Assembly: GCA_964622375.1 (NCBI GenBank)
Contig: CAZUQA010000101.1
Location: forward strand, 1 to 57,422
Direction: 5' to 3'
DNA: 57,422 nucleotides
Source of the DNA: CAZUQA01 sp964622375
Lineage (GTDB): Bacteria; Bacillota_I; Bacilli_A; Erysipelotrichales; Erysipelotrichaceae
Shown: in pieces, positions 44,678 to 53,083 of the stretch
How the letters are laid out: each line of letters opens with the position of its first letter
Position numbering within the stretch: the first letter of the stretch is position 1
Notes under the pieces: model-generated
Told to the model about the DNA's origin: nothing
What the model saw: the letters and a program-made list of their open reading frames with translations, nothing else
Database searches by the model: none
Translations under genes and position numbers: made by a program

Positions 44678-44697
44678 AAGTAGAGCTATCCTACTTT
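44677..44697. terminator. Weak bidirectional terminator
   Basis: AAAGTAG (44677-44683) pairs with CTACTTT (44691-44697). It starts at the nrdJ stop and precedes the end of the convergent dxr-like gene at 44713. Confidence 0.5.
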
Positions 44698-44712
44698 ATT
44701 AACCTAATAAAA

Positions 44713-45867
44713 CTAATTGTTCAATTCCATTTTGCTAATTCTATTTATAATAAAAGTACGTACCTCTTGATCCAATTTAATTAAGGATTCCAAGCTTACT
44801 GCTTTTTTCTTATTAAAGATTTTAACTGCTTCAAAAACCAAGGCTTCAATTTCTAAAAAGCTGATTCGTCCTTTAATGAAAGCTGATACTGCTTCTTCAT
44901 CAGCGGCATTGACAATACAACCTAAAGTATCTCCTTCTTTGATTATGCGATAAGCTAATTTTATAAAAGGGAACCGTTTTTCATCCAACACTTTGAAATC
45001 CAAGTTAGTCAGATGAAAATCAGCTTTTTGACGGAGTTGTAGTCTTTCGGGATAAGACAAAGCATATTGAATGGCAATTCTCATGTCGGGATTACCTAAT
45101 TGGGCTACCAAGCTGCCATCGCAAAACTCGACCAGCGAATGGACCATGCTTTGCGGATGGATAACTACATCGATCTGCTGGCTTTTAAGATTAAAGAGAT
45201 GTTTGGCCTCTACTACTTCAAAACACTTGTTCATCATTGTGGCGGAATCAATGGTAATCCGTGGTCCCATTGACCAGTTGGGATGGTTCAACGCTTCATT
45301 GACCGTGACAGTTTTTAGTTGTTCACGATCTAAATCACGAAAACTTCCACCGGATGCTGTTATTATTACCCGTTTTACAGCTTTTAGTTCATTACCTTGC
45401 AGGCACTGCCATATGGCTGAATGCTCAGAATCTATCGGGTGAATCTTCACTTTATTTTGTTTATTGAGTTTGTTGATCAGATTGCCGGCTACAACCAAAC
45501 TTTCCTTGTTGGCTAAAGCTATGTCCTTCTTTCTTTTGACAGCTTCAATCGTCGGCACTACTCCGGCAAACCCACTTAAGGCATTGACCAGAATATCATA
45601 ATCAGCAACTCTGACGATCTCGCTTAAACCCGCAGCACCAAAGCTCCAATTTATTTGAGGATAGAGTTTTTTGAAATTCTTATAGTCTTGCTCTGAAGCG
45701 ACACAGATATATTGTGGTTGGTAGTCTTCAATTATCCGGCTTAGCACCGCAACATTAACGCCGACACTGACTGCTGTAATTTGAAAAAGGTCGGAGTGTT
45801 CTTGGACCACTTCACAACATTGTTGGCCAATTGATCCTGAGACTCCTAAAATTAGTAGTTTTTTCAT
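44713..45867 (-). CDS. dxr: 1-deoxy-D-xylulose 5-phosphate reductoisomerase or DXR-like paralog
   Basis: 384 residues from ATG at 45867 (GGGAG eight bases upstream). It starts with the NADPH motif KLLILGVSGSIGQQC (usually GxTGSIG), keeps NKESLVVAG, the metal site PIDSEHSAI, ASGGSFR, HPNWSMG and DSATMMNK. Deviations from Listeria and E. coli DXR include CFEVVEAKHLF for GLEV(M/I)EAHWLF and AADEEAV for AANEIAV. DXR normally converts DXP to 2-C-methylerythritol 4-phosphate for isoprenoids. Here it sits in a sugar-phosphate operon instead of beside rseP/cdsA/uppS, so a different substrate is possible. Confidence 0.85.
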   Translation of the reverse strand: MKKLLILGVSGSIGQQCCEVVQEHSDLFQITAVSVGVNVAVLSRIIEDYQPQYICVASEQDYKNFKKLYPQINWSFGAAGLSEIVRVADYDILVNALSGFAGVVPTIEAVKRKKDIALANKESLVVAGNLINKLNKQNKVKIHPIDSEHSAIWQCLQGNELKAVKRVIITASGGSFRDLDREQLKTVTVNEALNHPNWSMGPRITIDSATMMNKCFEVVEAKHLFNLKSQQIDVVIHPQSMVHSLVEFCDGSLVAQLGNPDMRIAIQYALSYPERLQLRQKADFHLTNLDFKVLDEKRFPFIKLAYRIIKEGDTLGCIVNAADEEAVSAFIKGRISFLEIEALVFEAVKIFNKKKAVSLESLIKLDQEVRTFIINRISKMELNN

Positions 45868-45881
45868 ATAATTTGCTCCCA

Positions 45882-47015
45882 TCATTGTTGAAAACAAACC
45901 TTGCCGGCGATTATGGTTTTCACCACATTCAACTCGGCATCCATAATAGTAAAGTCCGCTTTTCGGTCGATTTCAATCTTACCGCGATCATTAATACCTA
46001 AACATTTAGCCGGACTTTCGCCATAGATGCTGCCTATTTCTTCCAGGGACAAGCCAATCTTATTTTTTGCACTACGCATTATCACATCCCAAGGAGCACA
46101 TCCCGATATTAGTACACCGCTTGTATCAAGTACACGATCTTTTTGAATGATAAATTTCTCATTATCGGTGTTGTAAAACTCGCCCTCTGCCATCCCGGTA
46201 AACTCACTGGAATCAGTTATGCCATAAATCCTATCGACCCCTTTGATTTTAATTGCCAGCTTGATCCATGCAGCAGCTACATGAATGCCATCACAAGTCA
46301 ATTGGGCATTTAGGCGATCTTCCAACAAACAACCTACTATTGGACCGTTAATACGATGATGCATGGCTTCAAAGCCGTTAAACAGATGGGAAATCTGCGT
46401 AGCTCCTCTATCTGCCGCTTCTTTTATTAAGTCACTGGAAGCTTGAGTATAACAAAGTTCAACCTTTACTCCATGAGTTACCACCCATTCAATCCAATCT
46501 AAAGCTCCCGGCAACTCCGGAGCTGTATTAATCAACACGACATCACTTAAATCATGATCCGCTACTGCTAAAGTGAATTCTTTACTGGGATTGCGTTGTA
46601 TTTTAGGATTCCAGCTAGCGTGCCTTTCTAAACTAAAATAAGGCCCTTCATAATGCAAGCCAAAAGGAACAGCAATACCGCTTTCTTTTCTCACTTGGCG
46701 AATGGCGCGAACAGCATTTATCCCCTCTTCAATAGAAGCCGGCCCTAAAGTTGGCAGTACCGCAGTAACTCCGGCTTGTGGCAATTGCCGACAGATTTCC
46801 CGGACGGCTTGATAACCACCGGCGAAACTTAAACCATAGCCTCCATGATTATGAGTGTCAATAAAACCGGGAAAAACTAAATTTCCCTCGGCATCAATAA
46901 TCTCAGTATCCGTTAAATCAACGCCAATTTCCGTTATTCTATCGCCATGAAAGCGGATAGCTAAATTATCATGGTACTTCCCAGCAATAAATACTCTCCC
47001 GTTTTTTATTAACAT
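45882..47015 (-). CDS. nagA: Divergent NagA-like amidohydrolase
   Basis: 377 residues, the length of N-acetylglucosamine-6-phosphate deacetylase. FPGFIDTHNHGGYG, FGLHYEGPYFS (metal Glu), ISHLFNGFEAMHHR (metal His), CDGIHV and YGITDSSEFTG (catalytic Asp) are kept. However, the usual GH(S/T) motif carrying a metal His reads CYTQAS, and the (K)G(T/A)HNP loop reads ASWNP. Deacetylation of an amino-sugar phosphate is the family role; the two substitutions make a different metal site or substrate plausible. AAGGAG precedes the ATG; the DXR-like gene follows 14 bases later. Confidence 0.85.
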   Translation of the reverse strand: MLIKNGRVFIAGKYHDNLAIRFHGDRITEIGVDLTDTEIIDAEGNLVFPGFIDTHNHGGYGLSFAGGYQAVREICRQLPQAGVTAVLPTLGPASIEEGINAVRAIRQVRKESGIAVPFGLHYEGPYFSLERHASWNPKIQRNPSKEFTLAVADHDLSDVVLINTAPELPGALDWIEWVVTHGVKVELCYTQASSDLIKEAADRGATQISHLFNGFEAMHHRINGPIVGCLLEDRLNAQLTCDGIHVAAAWIKLAIKIKGVDRIYGITDSSEFTGMAEGEFYNTDNEKFIIQKDRVLDTSGVLISGCAPWDVIMRSAKNKIGLSLEEIGSIYGESPAKCLGINDRGKIEIDRKADFTIMDAELNVVKTIIAGKVCFQQ

Positions 47016-47039
47016 GTAACTACTCCTTCGTAAAAAAAT

Positions 47040-47486
47040 TTATTTGTTAGAGTCTTCAATTTCACTGATCATAGCAACTCGTCTTTGGTGACGACCGCCT
47101 TCAAATTCCGCACTCAGCCACTCATCCACTATCATTTTTGCCAGCTCGCTGCCGACAACCCGAGCGCCAAAACACAAAATATTACTGTCGTTGTGTTGTT
47201 TTGACAGCTTGGCGCTATAAGGCTCGGAACAGACAACTGCTCTAATACCTTTTACTTTATTAGCTGCTAAAGACATGCCGACACCGGTTCCACAAATTAG
47301 AATACCGCAATCCACTTTAGCATTGACCACCGCTTCAGCCACCATTTTTGCCGCCACCGGATAGTCAAATGATGTCGTATCATTAGTCCCAAAGTCGACA
47401 ATCTCATATTCTTTTTCACTTAAGTACAGCTTAATTATCTCTTTTAACTCAATAGCTGTATGATCATTACCGATTCCTATTTTCAT
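47040..47486 (-). CDS. rpiB: Ribose 5-phosphate/allose 6-phosphate isomerase B
   Basis: 148 residues, RpiB family. GIGNDHTAIELKEI at the N-terminus, GILICGTGVGMSLAANKVKG with the catalytic Cys (CGTGVG), VVCSEPYSAKLSKQHND and GGRHQRRVAMI are conserved and close to E. coli RpiB, which acts on both ribose and allose phosphates. It would link ribulose 5-phosphate to ribose 5-phosphate, or allose 6-phosphate to allulose 6-phosphate. TAAGGAG precedes the ATG. It starts one base after the epimerase stop, so the two are coupled. Confidence 0.92.
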   Translation of the reverse strand: MKIGIGNDHTAIELKEIIKLYLSEKEYEIVDFGTNDTTSFDYPVAAKMVAEAVVNAKVDCGILICGTGVGMSLAANKVKGIRAVVCSEPYSAKLSKQHNDSNILCFGARVVGSELAKMIVDEWLSAEFEGGRHQRRVAMISEIEDSNK

Positions 47487-47487
47487 C

Positions 47488-48138
47488 TTACAGACTCCTT
47501 AACTCTTTCACTACTTCACTGTAGCTTTTCCCAAAGCCAAACATCGATTTAGATCCCAACACAAAACCTTCAACTCCCCGTTGTGATAAATCGGCAATTC
47601 TATCCGGCGACATGGCTCCATCGATAACAATCTTAAAGCCATAGACATCCTTGATCGCCACCAATTCATCGATTTTATCCTGCAGTGATTCAATGAACTC
47701 TTGTCCGGCATAACCGGGATTAACTGTCATAACCAAAACATACTCAGCGTGACTAAATAATTCTGTGCAACTGATTATCGCTGTATCGGGATTAAGGGCG
47801 ATAGCCGGGATCTTACCTTTAGCTTTGATGTAGTCCAGAGTCTTTAGCGTATAGCGTTCTGATTCCGGATGGATATAAAGTAAATCGGCTCCGGCCTCAA
47901 TAAAAATATCAACTTTATTAAGTGGGTTCTCTATCATCAAGTGAACATCCACTATTTTTCTAGTATGCGCTCTAATAGCTTTAACATCTAAAGAACCCAT
48001 AGTAATATTGGGCACAAAACTGCCATCCATGATGTCGCAATGAAACATATCGATGCCGGCTGCTTCTAAATCCTGTACTTCTTGTTTTAAGGAACCAAAA
48101 TCAGCACACATCATACTGGGACAAAGTATTTTTTCCAT
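47488..48138 (-). CDS. rpe: Ribulose-phosphate 3-epimerase / AlsE-like epimerase
   Basis: 216 residues from ATG at 48138 (AGAGGTAG upstream). A TIM-barrel epimerase: LCPSMMCADFGSL, FHCDIMDGSFVPN (His and Asp ligands), IVDVHLMIENP, YVLVMTVNPGYAGQEF and KIVIDGAMSP (catalytic Asp). MTVNPGYAGQ and SPSMMC-like N-terminus resemble allulose 6-phosphate epimerase AlsE as much as Rpe (normally MSVNPGFGGQ). It could convert ribulose to xylulose phosphate, joining the xylose pathway, or allulose to fructose phosphate. It is the first gene of the rpe-rpiB-nagA-dxr operon. Confidence 0.85.
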   Translation of the reverse strand: MEKILCPSMMCADFGSLKQEVQDLEAAGIDMFHCDIMDGSFVPNITMGSLDVKAIRAHTRKIVDVHLMIENPLNKVDIFIEAGADLLYIHPESERYTLKTLDYIKAKGKIPAIALNPDTAIISCTELFSHAEYVLVMTVNPGYAGQEFIESLQDKIDELVAIKDVYGFKIVIDGAMSPDRIADLSQRGVEGFVLGSKSMFGFGKSYSEVVKELRSL

Positions 48139-48156
48139 AAATCTACCTCTATTAAT

Positions 48157-48162
48157 ATTATA
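48157..48162 (-). promoter_or_regulatory. Probable -10 of the rpe-rpiB-nagA-dxr operon
   Basis: On the minus strand TATAAT preceded directly by TG, 19 bases before the rpe ATG, implying a leader of roughly 12 bases. No good -35 hexamer at 17 bases. Confidence 0.4.
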
Positions 48163-48282
48163 CATGAATATCCTGGGGATATTTACTTGAAGAAAACTTT
48201 GCGGAGTCCCGTTCTTTTGGTTCGGGAGTTATTTCATTTGTTTGTCATATTAGAACTGATATACAATGTTTGTAAGTGCAAT

Positions 48283-49365
48283 ATGAATATGAAAATAAAA
48301 AAAATAATTATTCTATTACTGTTAAGTTCGCTATTAACAGCTTGCGGTTTGATAAAGAACCAAGAGAAAGACCAAATCATAACCACCCCCCAAGCTGACT
48401 TTTCTTCTTATAAAGCTTTACTGTTAAAGAAACTTTATGCTTTCGGAGTCCAAGAGTTCAAGTATCAGCCTTATGCTGCTCGCGGTTTTTCTACTTTCAA
48501 AGTTGACTATCAGAGTCGTAATGACTTGTCTATTGCCTTCAGTATACCTGAAGACGGATATTCCATATTCTGTTATTTCCCCGGTATCCAAGCGCAAAGT
48601 TTGCCAACAGATTTTGACTTAAATATTATTATCGCTATCCTTCATTCTTTAGATGAAAAAGCGGTAAACTATAAAACTCTATCATCTTTCTTTTTAGCCG
48701 CTGATAGTGAATACCTACCTAATGACTATGAAATGGTGATGTCACAACCTTTCCCGGCAGAATTTGACAACACTGAAAAAGTTTTGTCTTATAAGTATCG
48801 GCTTATTGGTAGCTGTAATCTGCAATTGCAGGTTACTGATAAAGGGAGCAGCTATCTCTGGCTATACAGCTACACCAAACTGCCACAAGAGGACACTCTT
48901 CATTACGCAAAGTCTATTAAAGGAGTGCTGGAATATTATAACTGTATGAATTGGACTTATTCTCTTTATGAAACCTTTTTTGCCGACTTAAACGACAATA
49001 GTCAGCTTTATATTAGCCTTTCCAGCGAAGTAAAGAACAGCCTTTTTTTCAGCCCCAGAGATCTCAATTTTGGCCTTATTACCATAAGACAATTATCAAA
49101 GCAGGAAGATAGTTTTTCAACAATCAATGTCAATCTTCTGGCAGAGCTGTGCGCCATATTACAGCCTGATACTTCCCTTGCCGATCAATTATCGGAGTTC
49201 CTATTTGACGCCAGCGGCCTTTACGACTTTCCGCTTGCTCATCCTTTGGGGGAGTTGATTGCTCGTTGTAAAACATTCTCTGTCAATAGTAAGAACATCA
49301 ATTTCAACTATTATCTGGAGAATTCTCTTAATGAAATACTTAGCATTGAACTTAGAGATGAGTAA
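48283..49365 (+). CDS. Lipoprotein of unknown function
   Basis: 360 residues from ATG at 48283; ATG at 48289 is also possible, while an upstream frame-open stretch from 48187 would bury the signal peptide. KIKKIIILLLLSSLLTACGL is a lipoprotein signal with lipobox LTAC. The mature part has a moderately charged globular domain with no motif I recognise (RGFSTFKVDYQSRNDLSIAF, KLPQEDTLHYAKSIKGVLEY). It is divergent from the rpe operon and convergent with the surface-protein gene. Function unknown. Confidence 0.75.
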   Translation: MNMKIKKIIILLLLSSLLTACGLIKNQEKDQIITTPQADFSSYKALLLKKLYAFGVQEFKYQPYAARGFSTFKVDYQSRNDLSIAFSIPEDGYSIFCYFPGIQAQSLPTDFDLNIIIAILHSLDEKAVNYKTLSSFFLAADSEYLPNDYEMVMSQPFPAEFDNTEKVLSYKYRLIGSCNLQLQVTDKGSSYLWLYSYTKLPQEDTLHYAKSIKGVLEYYNCMNWTYSLYETFFADLNDNSQLYISLSSEVKNSLFFSPRDLNFGLITIRQLSKQEDSFSTINVNLLAELCAILQPDTSLADQLSEFLFDASGLYDFPLAHPLGELIARCKTFSVNSKNINFNYYLENSLNEILSIELRDE

Positions 49366-49425
49366 AGTAACCGCCGCACAGAACAGTTCTATTGAGTTTC
49401 TGCCCTATCTTTAATATCATTTCTG

Positions 49426-49479
49426 CAGAACCACTTGCCTCTGTTGGGACTAATTCTCCCTCTGTAGAAAGTGGTTCTG
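49426..49479 (+). repeat. Perfect 11-base inverted repeat in the intergenic space
   Basis: CAGAACCACTT (49426-49436) and AAGTGGTTCTG (49469-49479) are perfectly complementary around a 32-base loop that itself can form GGGA/TCCC. It begins 60 bases after the lipoprotein stop. No T-run follows, so it is not a simple terminator. Confidence 0.6.
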
Positions 49480-49507
49480 TCGTGATTTGTTACGTGCTAT
49501 AAATACA

Positions 49508-49545
49508 AAAAAGGAATCTCGATATTGTTATCATGATTCCTTTTT
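49508..49545. terminator. Bidirectional terminator
   Basis: AAAAAGGAATC (49508-49518) pairs perfectly with GATTCCTTTTT (49535-49545). It separates the convergent lipoprotein and surface-protein genes. Confidence 0.85.
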
Positions 49546-49567
49546 ATTTACTTATTACTCTATTGCC

Positions 49568-51055
49568 CTAACTCTTTTTAGTTTTCTTAGTTTTAATGAT
49601 GGCAATTCCGGCTAACAGTAACATTGTTCCGCTCAACACATTAAAACCATCTCCGGTATTTGGCGTATCGGTATTTACCTGCCATTGGGCATATAATACC
49701 AAATTTGTGGTTAAGGCTATTTCCTGACCAACTGCATAGTCTGTTCCGCTACCATTGGCGGCGGTGTTCCATCCTAAAAATACTCTGGTGCCATTACTTA
49801 CATTTGCTTCCGACATCGTCGCAATGTTTACTAGCCTGACCGCCCCGGAGAATGTTCGTCCCCCACTTCCACCATTGGCATTATAATTTATCGTTACTGT
49901 TACTTCCTGATGATTGATATCATAATTATTTAGCGGATGAAAGGAAGCGCTGCGATGTAGCGTTGCGATATTGGGATAAAGTGTCGCTATATTATAGGGC
50001 GGTGTAGATAGTGAGCTTGCCGTATTACCACTGAAAACCGTAGTGGCTGCGATTGTCAATCTATTGTAATTCTCACTGGTGACAAAAATGCCGCCACCGC
50101 CAAAGCCCGGTATTGGCGAAGTTGCTGTATTATTTTGTATTGTCACGTTGCCGCTGGTTTGCATGGTCGCCGGAAACAAAGTACCACTCATCGAGAAATC
50201 TACCAGATGTACAGCACCACCAAATACGGCGCGATTATCCTCTATTGTTCCACCACTCATAATCAGGTTGCAGCCATTTACATTGATGCCACCACCCCGA
50301 TTTGCGGCAATGTTATTGGCTATTGTTCCGTTACTTATCATCACATCACCAAAGTATAAAGCCGCATCAATACCACCACCATTATTGCTCGCATAGTTGT
50401 TGATGATGCTGCCACCATTCATATAGAAAGGGCCAATAGCGGATACTCCACCACCATTTTCCGCTTCATTATTAGCGATAGTCCCCCCATTCATATAGAA
50501 GAGAGCGTGACTTTGGTTAGTGACACCACCGCCACTTTTTTCCGCTACATTGCCACTGATGATACCGCCATTCATATAGAAAGTTCCGGTATTGTTATGA
50601 ACACCGGCTCCGACATCCGAAGTGTTGCCGGTAATCGCTCCACTTTGTAGATATAAAGTGCCATGAAGCCCAATTGGTGTCGAAGCAACCCCGTAACCTA
50701 TCATAACCCCGGCACCCCAGTCTCCGTTATTGTGAGTAACGATGATTCCGTCAATAGTCAAAACCCCATCAACTAAAATGGTATCTGCGCCATTCGGCCC
50801 AATAAGTTTATAAGGTCCGCCACCGGTTTCATTGCGCAAGGTGATCGTTTTCCCACTGGGAATTCTCAGCGTATTATTTAAAGTAATATCACCGGTCAAA
50901 TTGATTATTGTTGCTTCGGTAGCGTTGTTTATTACCGTTACCAGTTCACTCTCACTGCCGGCGTTGACTTCAACATCGGCTTTGATAGTAAATTTCCCTA
51001 AACTGACTACCAAAATCATTACTAAAACTATGCTTATTAGTTTTCTTAGTTTCAT
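49568..51055 (-). CDS. Secreted beta-helix surface protein with one InlB-type repeat (paralog A)
   Basis: 495 residues. Signal peptide (KLRKLISIVLVMILVVSLGK), then right-handed beta-helix rungs with recurring FYMNGGxIxxN units such as FYMNGGIISGN, FYMNGGTIANN and FYMNGGSIINN between residues ~110 and 370. One Listeria-Bacteroides (Flg_new/InlB B) repeat lies at ~383-458 (VTVTINYNANGGSGGRTFSG ... LVLYAQWQ). The tail PNTGDGFN, hydrophobic stretch and KTKKTKKS forms a sorting-like signal with PNTGD in place of LPXTG. Likely wall-attached adhesin. AGGGGGAAG precedes the ATG. It is a tandem paralog of the gene just upstream. Confidence 0.85.
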   Translation of the reverse strand: MKLRKLISIVLVMILVVSLGKFTIKADVEVNAGSESELVTVINNATEATIINLTGDITLNNTLRIPSGKTITLRNETGGGPYKLIGPNGADTILVDGVLTIDGIIVTHNNGDWGAGVMIGYGVASTPIGLHGTLYLQSGAITGNTSDVGAGVHNNTGTFYMNGGIISGNVAEKSGGGVTNQSHALFYMNGGTIANNEAENGGGVSAIGPFYMNGGSIINNYASNNGGGIDAALYFGDVMISNGTIANNIAANRGGGINVNGCNLIMSGGTIEDNRAVFGGAVHLVDFSMSGTLFPATMQTSGNVTIQNNTATSPIPGFGGGGIFVTSENYNRLTIAATTVFSGNTASSLSTPPYNIATLYPNIATLHRSASFHPLNNYDINHQEVTVTINYNANGGSGGRTFSGAVRLVNIATMSEANVSNGTRVFLGWNTAANGSGTDYAVGQEIALTTNLVLYAQWQVNTDTPNTGDGFNVLSGTMLLLAGIAIIKTKKTKKS

Positions 51056-51136
51056 ACTTCCCCCTAAAAGTCTTCCTCAAATTTCATAAAACAATTGCTT
51101 GTTTCTATGTAATATTGTACAAATTTAATCTAAAGA

Positions 51137-51165
51137 AAAGACCAATTTTTGAAAAATTAGCCTTT
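51137..51165 (-). terminator. Terminator of paralog B
   Basis: On the minus strand AAAGGCTAATTTTT (51165-51152) pairs with AAAAATTGGTCTTT (51150-51137), 14 pairs with two G-T, followed by T-rich sequence, 31 bases after the stop at 51196. Confidence 0.7.
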
Positions 51166-51195
51166 TGTTACTTTTGTCTAGATAAACTGTTTTAG

Positions 51196-52920
51196 TTATT
51201 CTGTCTTTTTAGGTTTTCTGGTGATTGCTATGGCAAGCAAGGATAAAATCAACAGTGTACCTATTAAGGGATTGAAGCGATCTCCGGTAGCCGGACCTTC
51301 GGTATTCACCTGCCATTGGGCATACAGCGTTAGATTAGTACTTAAGGTAATAGTCTGACCAATAGCATAATTAGTTCCGCTACCGTTAGCCGTCGTATTC
51401 CAGCCCAGTAATGTCCTACCGGCATAACTCACATCAGCTTCGGTGCTACCGGCGATAGTAATTGTCCTGGCCATAACGCCGGAGAAACTCTGACCACCAA
51501 CACCACCGTTAGCATCGTAAGTGATTGTCGCTGTCGGTATTTGTTCCCATTGGGCATAAAGCCGTAAATTTGAATTTAAAGTAATGGTCTGACCAATCGT
51601 ATATGGCGTCCCACTGCCATCAGCAACTGTATTCCATCCTGCTAAGGTATAGCCGGCGTAACTCACATTAGCTTCAGTGCTATCAGCAATATTCAATATT
51701 CTGGCACCACCGGAGAAACTCCGTCCACCGACGCCACCATTGGCATCATAGCTTATCGTAACTGTTACTTCCACATAGTTGATGTCGTAATTATTTAAAG
51801 GATGGAAGGATGCGCTTTGACTTGTCGCTGCAATATTGGGATAAATTGTCGCAATGTTATAGGGCGGCATGGAAAGAGATGTTGCCGTATTTCCACTGAA
51901 TACCGTACTGGCACCAATATTTAATCTGGTATAGTTATTATTGTTGACATGAATACCACCACCGCCAAATCCCGGTATCGTTGTCGTTGCCGTATTGTTT
52001 CTTATTATTGCTGTGCCACTGGTGTTTAGCTCAGCATTATATGTGATTCCTAATACTATTGCATCTTTCAGGTAAATCCCACCACCAGTGACAGCTTGAT
52101 TATTTTCAATAACACCGCCTGACATCGTTATTGTTGGCCCATTGGTATAAATTCCGCCACCGCGATTACTGGCGGTATTGTTGGCTATTGTGCCATTTGT
52201 GATGTTTATACTGCCATAGCCACTGGTTGAAGCCTCTACACCTCCACCGTCATATGCTGCCGTATTATGTGTGATACTTCCGCCATTCATATAGAAGGCT
52301 CCGGCTGTTGTTACGCCACCGCCGGTCTCATCAGCTGAATTGTTTGTGATAGTACCGCCATTAAGATAGAAAATCGCCCGGCTGGCATTAACAACGCCAC
52401 CCCCAAAAATATCGGCTCGATTGTCACTGATGCTTCCCCCATTCATATAGAAAGTTCCGGTGTTGTTATATACCCCACCGCCAACAAAATTGTAGTTACC
52501 ACTTATTGAACCACTTTCCAAATATAAAGTACCATTGAGTCCCGGAGGAATTGAAGCTGTTCCGGAACCGACTAAGATGCCACCGCCATAAGCGCCAGCT
52601 GGATGGGTTACGATAACCCCATCAATAGTCAAAATGCCATCGACGGTAATCGTATCGTAATTATCGGCTCCTAAAAGCTTATATGGACCACCCGTAGCAC
52701 TACGCAAGGTAATGACTTTCCCCACAGGGATGATAAAATCACCTGATAAACTTATATCATTTATTAAATTGATTACTGTTGCTTCAGTTGCGCTGTTGAC
52801 CGCATTTCTTAGTTCCGTTTCATTAGAAACATCGACCTCGGCGGCTCGAATTATCACTTTCGCCAAACCGATTACCATAAGAAACACTATTAGTACAGCA
52901 AATAATTTTCTTAACTTCAT
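51196..52920 (-). CDS. Secreted beta-helix surface protein with two InlB-type repeats (paralog B)
   Basis: 574 residues. Signal peptide KLRKLFAVLIVFLMVIGLAK, then the same layout as the neighbour at 49568: beta-helix rungs with FYMNGGSISDN, FYLNGGTITNN, FYMNGGSITHN, and MSGGVIENN to ~385. Two Flg_new/InlB B repeats follow (~395-465 and ~467-536), one more than the paralog. The C-terminal tail is PATGDRFN, a hydrophobic stretch and KPKKTE, a sorting-like signal. The sequence identity with paralog A is obvious along the N-terminal 120 residues. Probable surface adhesin; ligand unknown. Confidence 0.85.
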   Translation of the reverse strand: MKLRKLFAVLIVFLMVIGLAKVIIRAAEVDVSNETELRNAVNSATEATVINLINDISLSGDFIIPVGKVITLRSATGGPYKLLGADNYDTITVDGILTIDGVIVTHPAGAYGGGILVGSGTASIPPGLNGTLYLESGSISGNYNFVGGGVYNNTGTFYMNGGSISDNRADIFGGGVVNASRAIFYLNGGTITNNSADETGGGVTTAGAFYMNGGSITHNTAAYDGGGVEASTSGYGSINITNGTIANNTASNRGGGIYTNGPTITMSGGVIENNQAVTGGGIYLKDAIVLGITYNAELNTSGTAIIRNNTATTTIPGFGGGGIHVNNNNYTRLNIGASTVFSGNTATSLSMPPYNIATIYPNIAATSQSASFHPLNNYDINYVEVTVTISYDANGGVGGRSFSGGARILNIADSTEANVSYAGYTLAGWNTVADGSGTPYTIGQTITLNSNLRLYAQWEQIPTATITYDANGGVGGQSFSGVMARTITIAGSTEADVSYAGRTLLGWNTTANGSGTNYAIGQTITLSTNLTLYAQWQVNTEGPATGDRFNPLIGTLLILSLLAIAITRKPKKTE

Positions 52921-53006
52921 ATTTTGTTCTCGCCTTTTTTAATAAGCATCAGAGTTATTCCTGATACCTACCTTACATTTTACTGACAAAAACAGCTAAA
53001 AACTCG

Positions 53007-53024
53007 GGCCTCAAAATTTTGGCC
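53007..53024 (-). terminator. Candidate terminator after aconitase
   Basis: On the minus strand GGCC (53024-53021) and GGCC (53010-53007) can pair around a ten-base loop, followed by CGAGTTTTT. A further stem AAACTACG/CGTAGTTT at 53056-53084 overlaps the aconitase stop but lacks a T-run. Confidence 0.4.
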
Positions 53025-53083
53025 TTTGTTTTCTTTTGTCTAGCTATATTTTTTCAAACTACGTTATTTGAAATTCCGTAGTT

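Noticed and set aside
50390..52500. Regularly repeated short DNA motifs (CCATTCATATAGAA and similar) suggesting a CRISPR array
   Set aside because: The spacing is irregular and the repeats encode FYMNGG rungs of beta-helix proteins within open reading frames.
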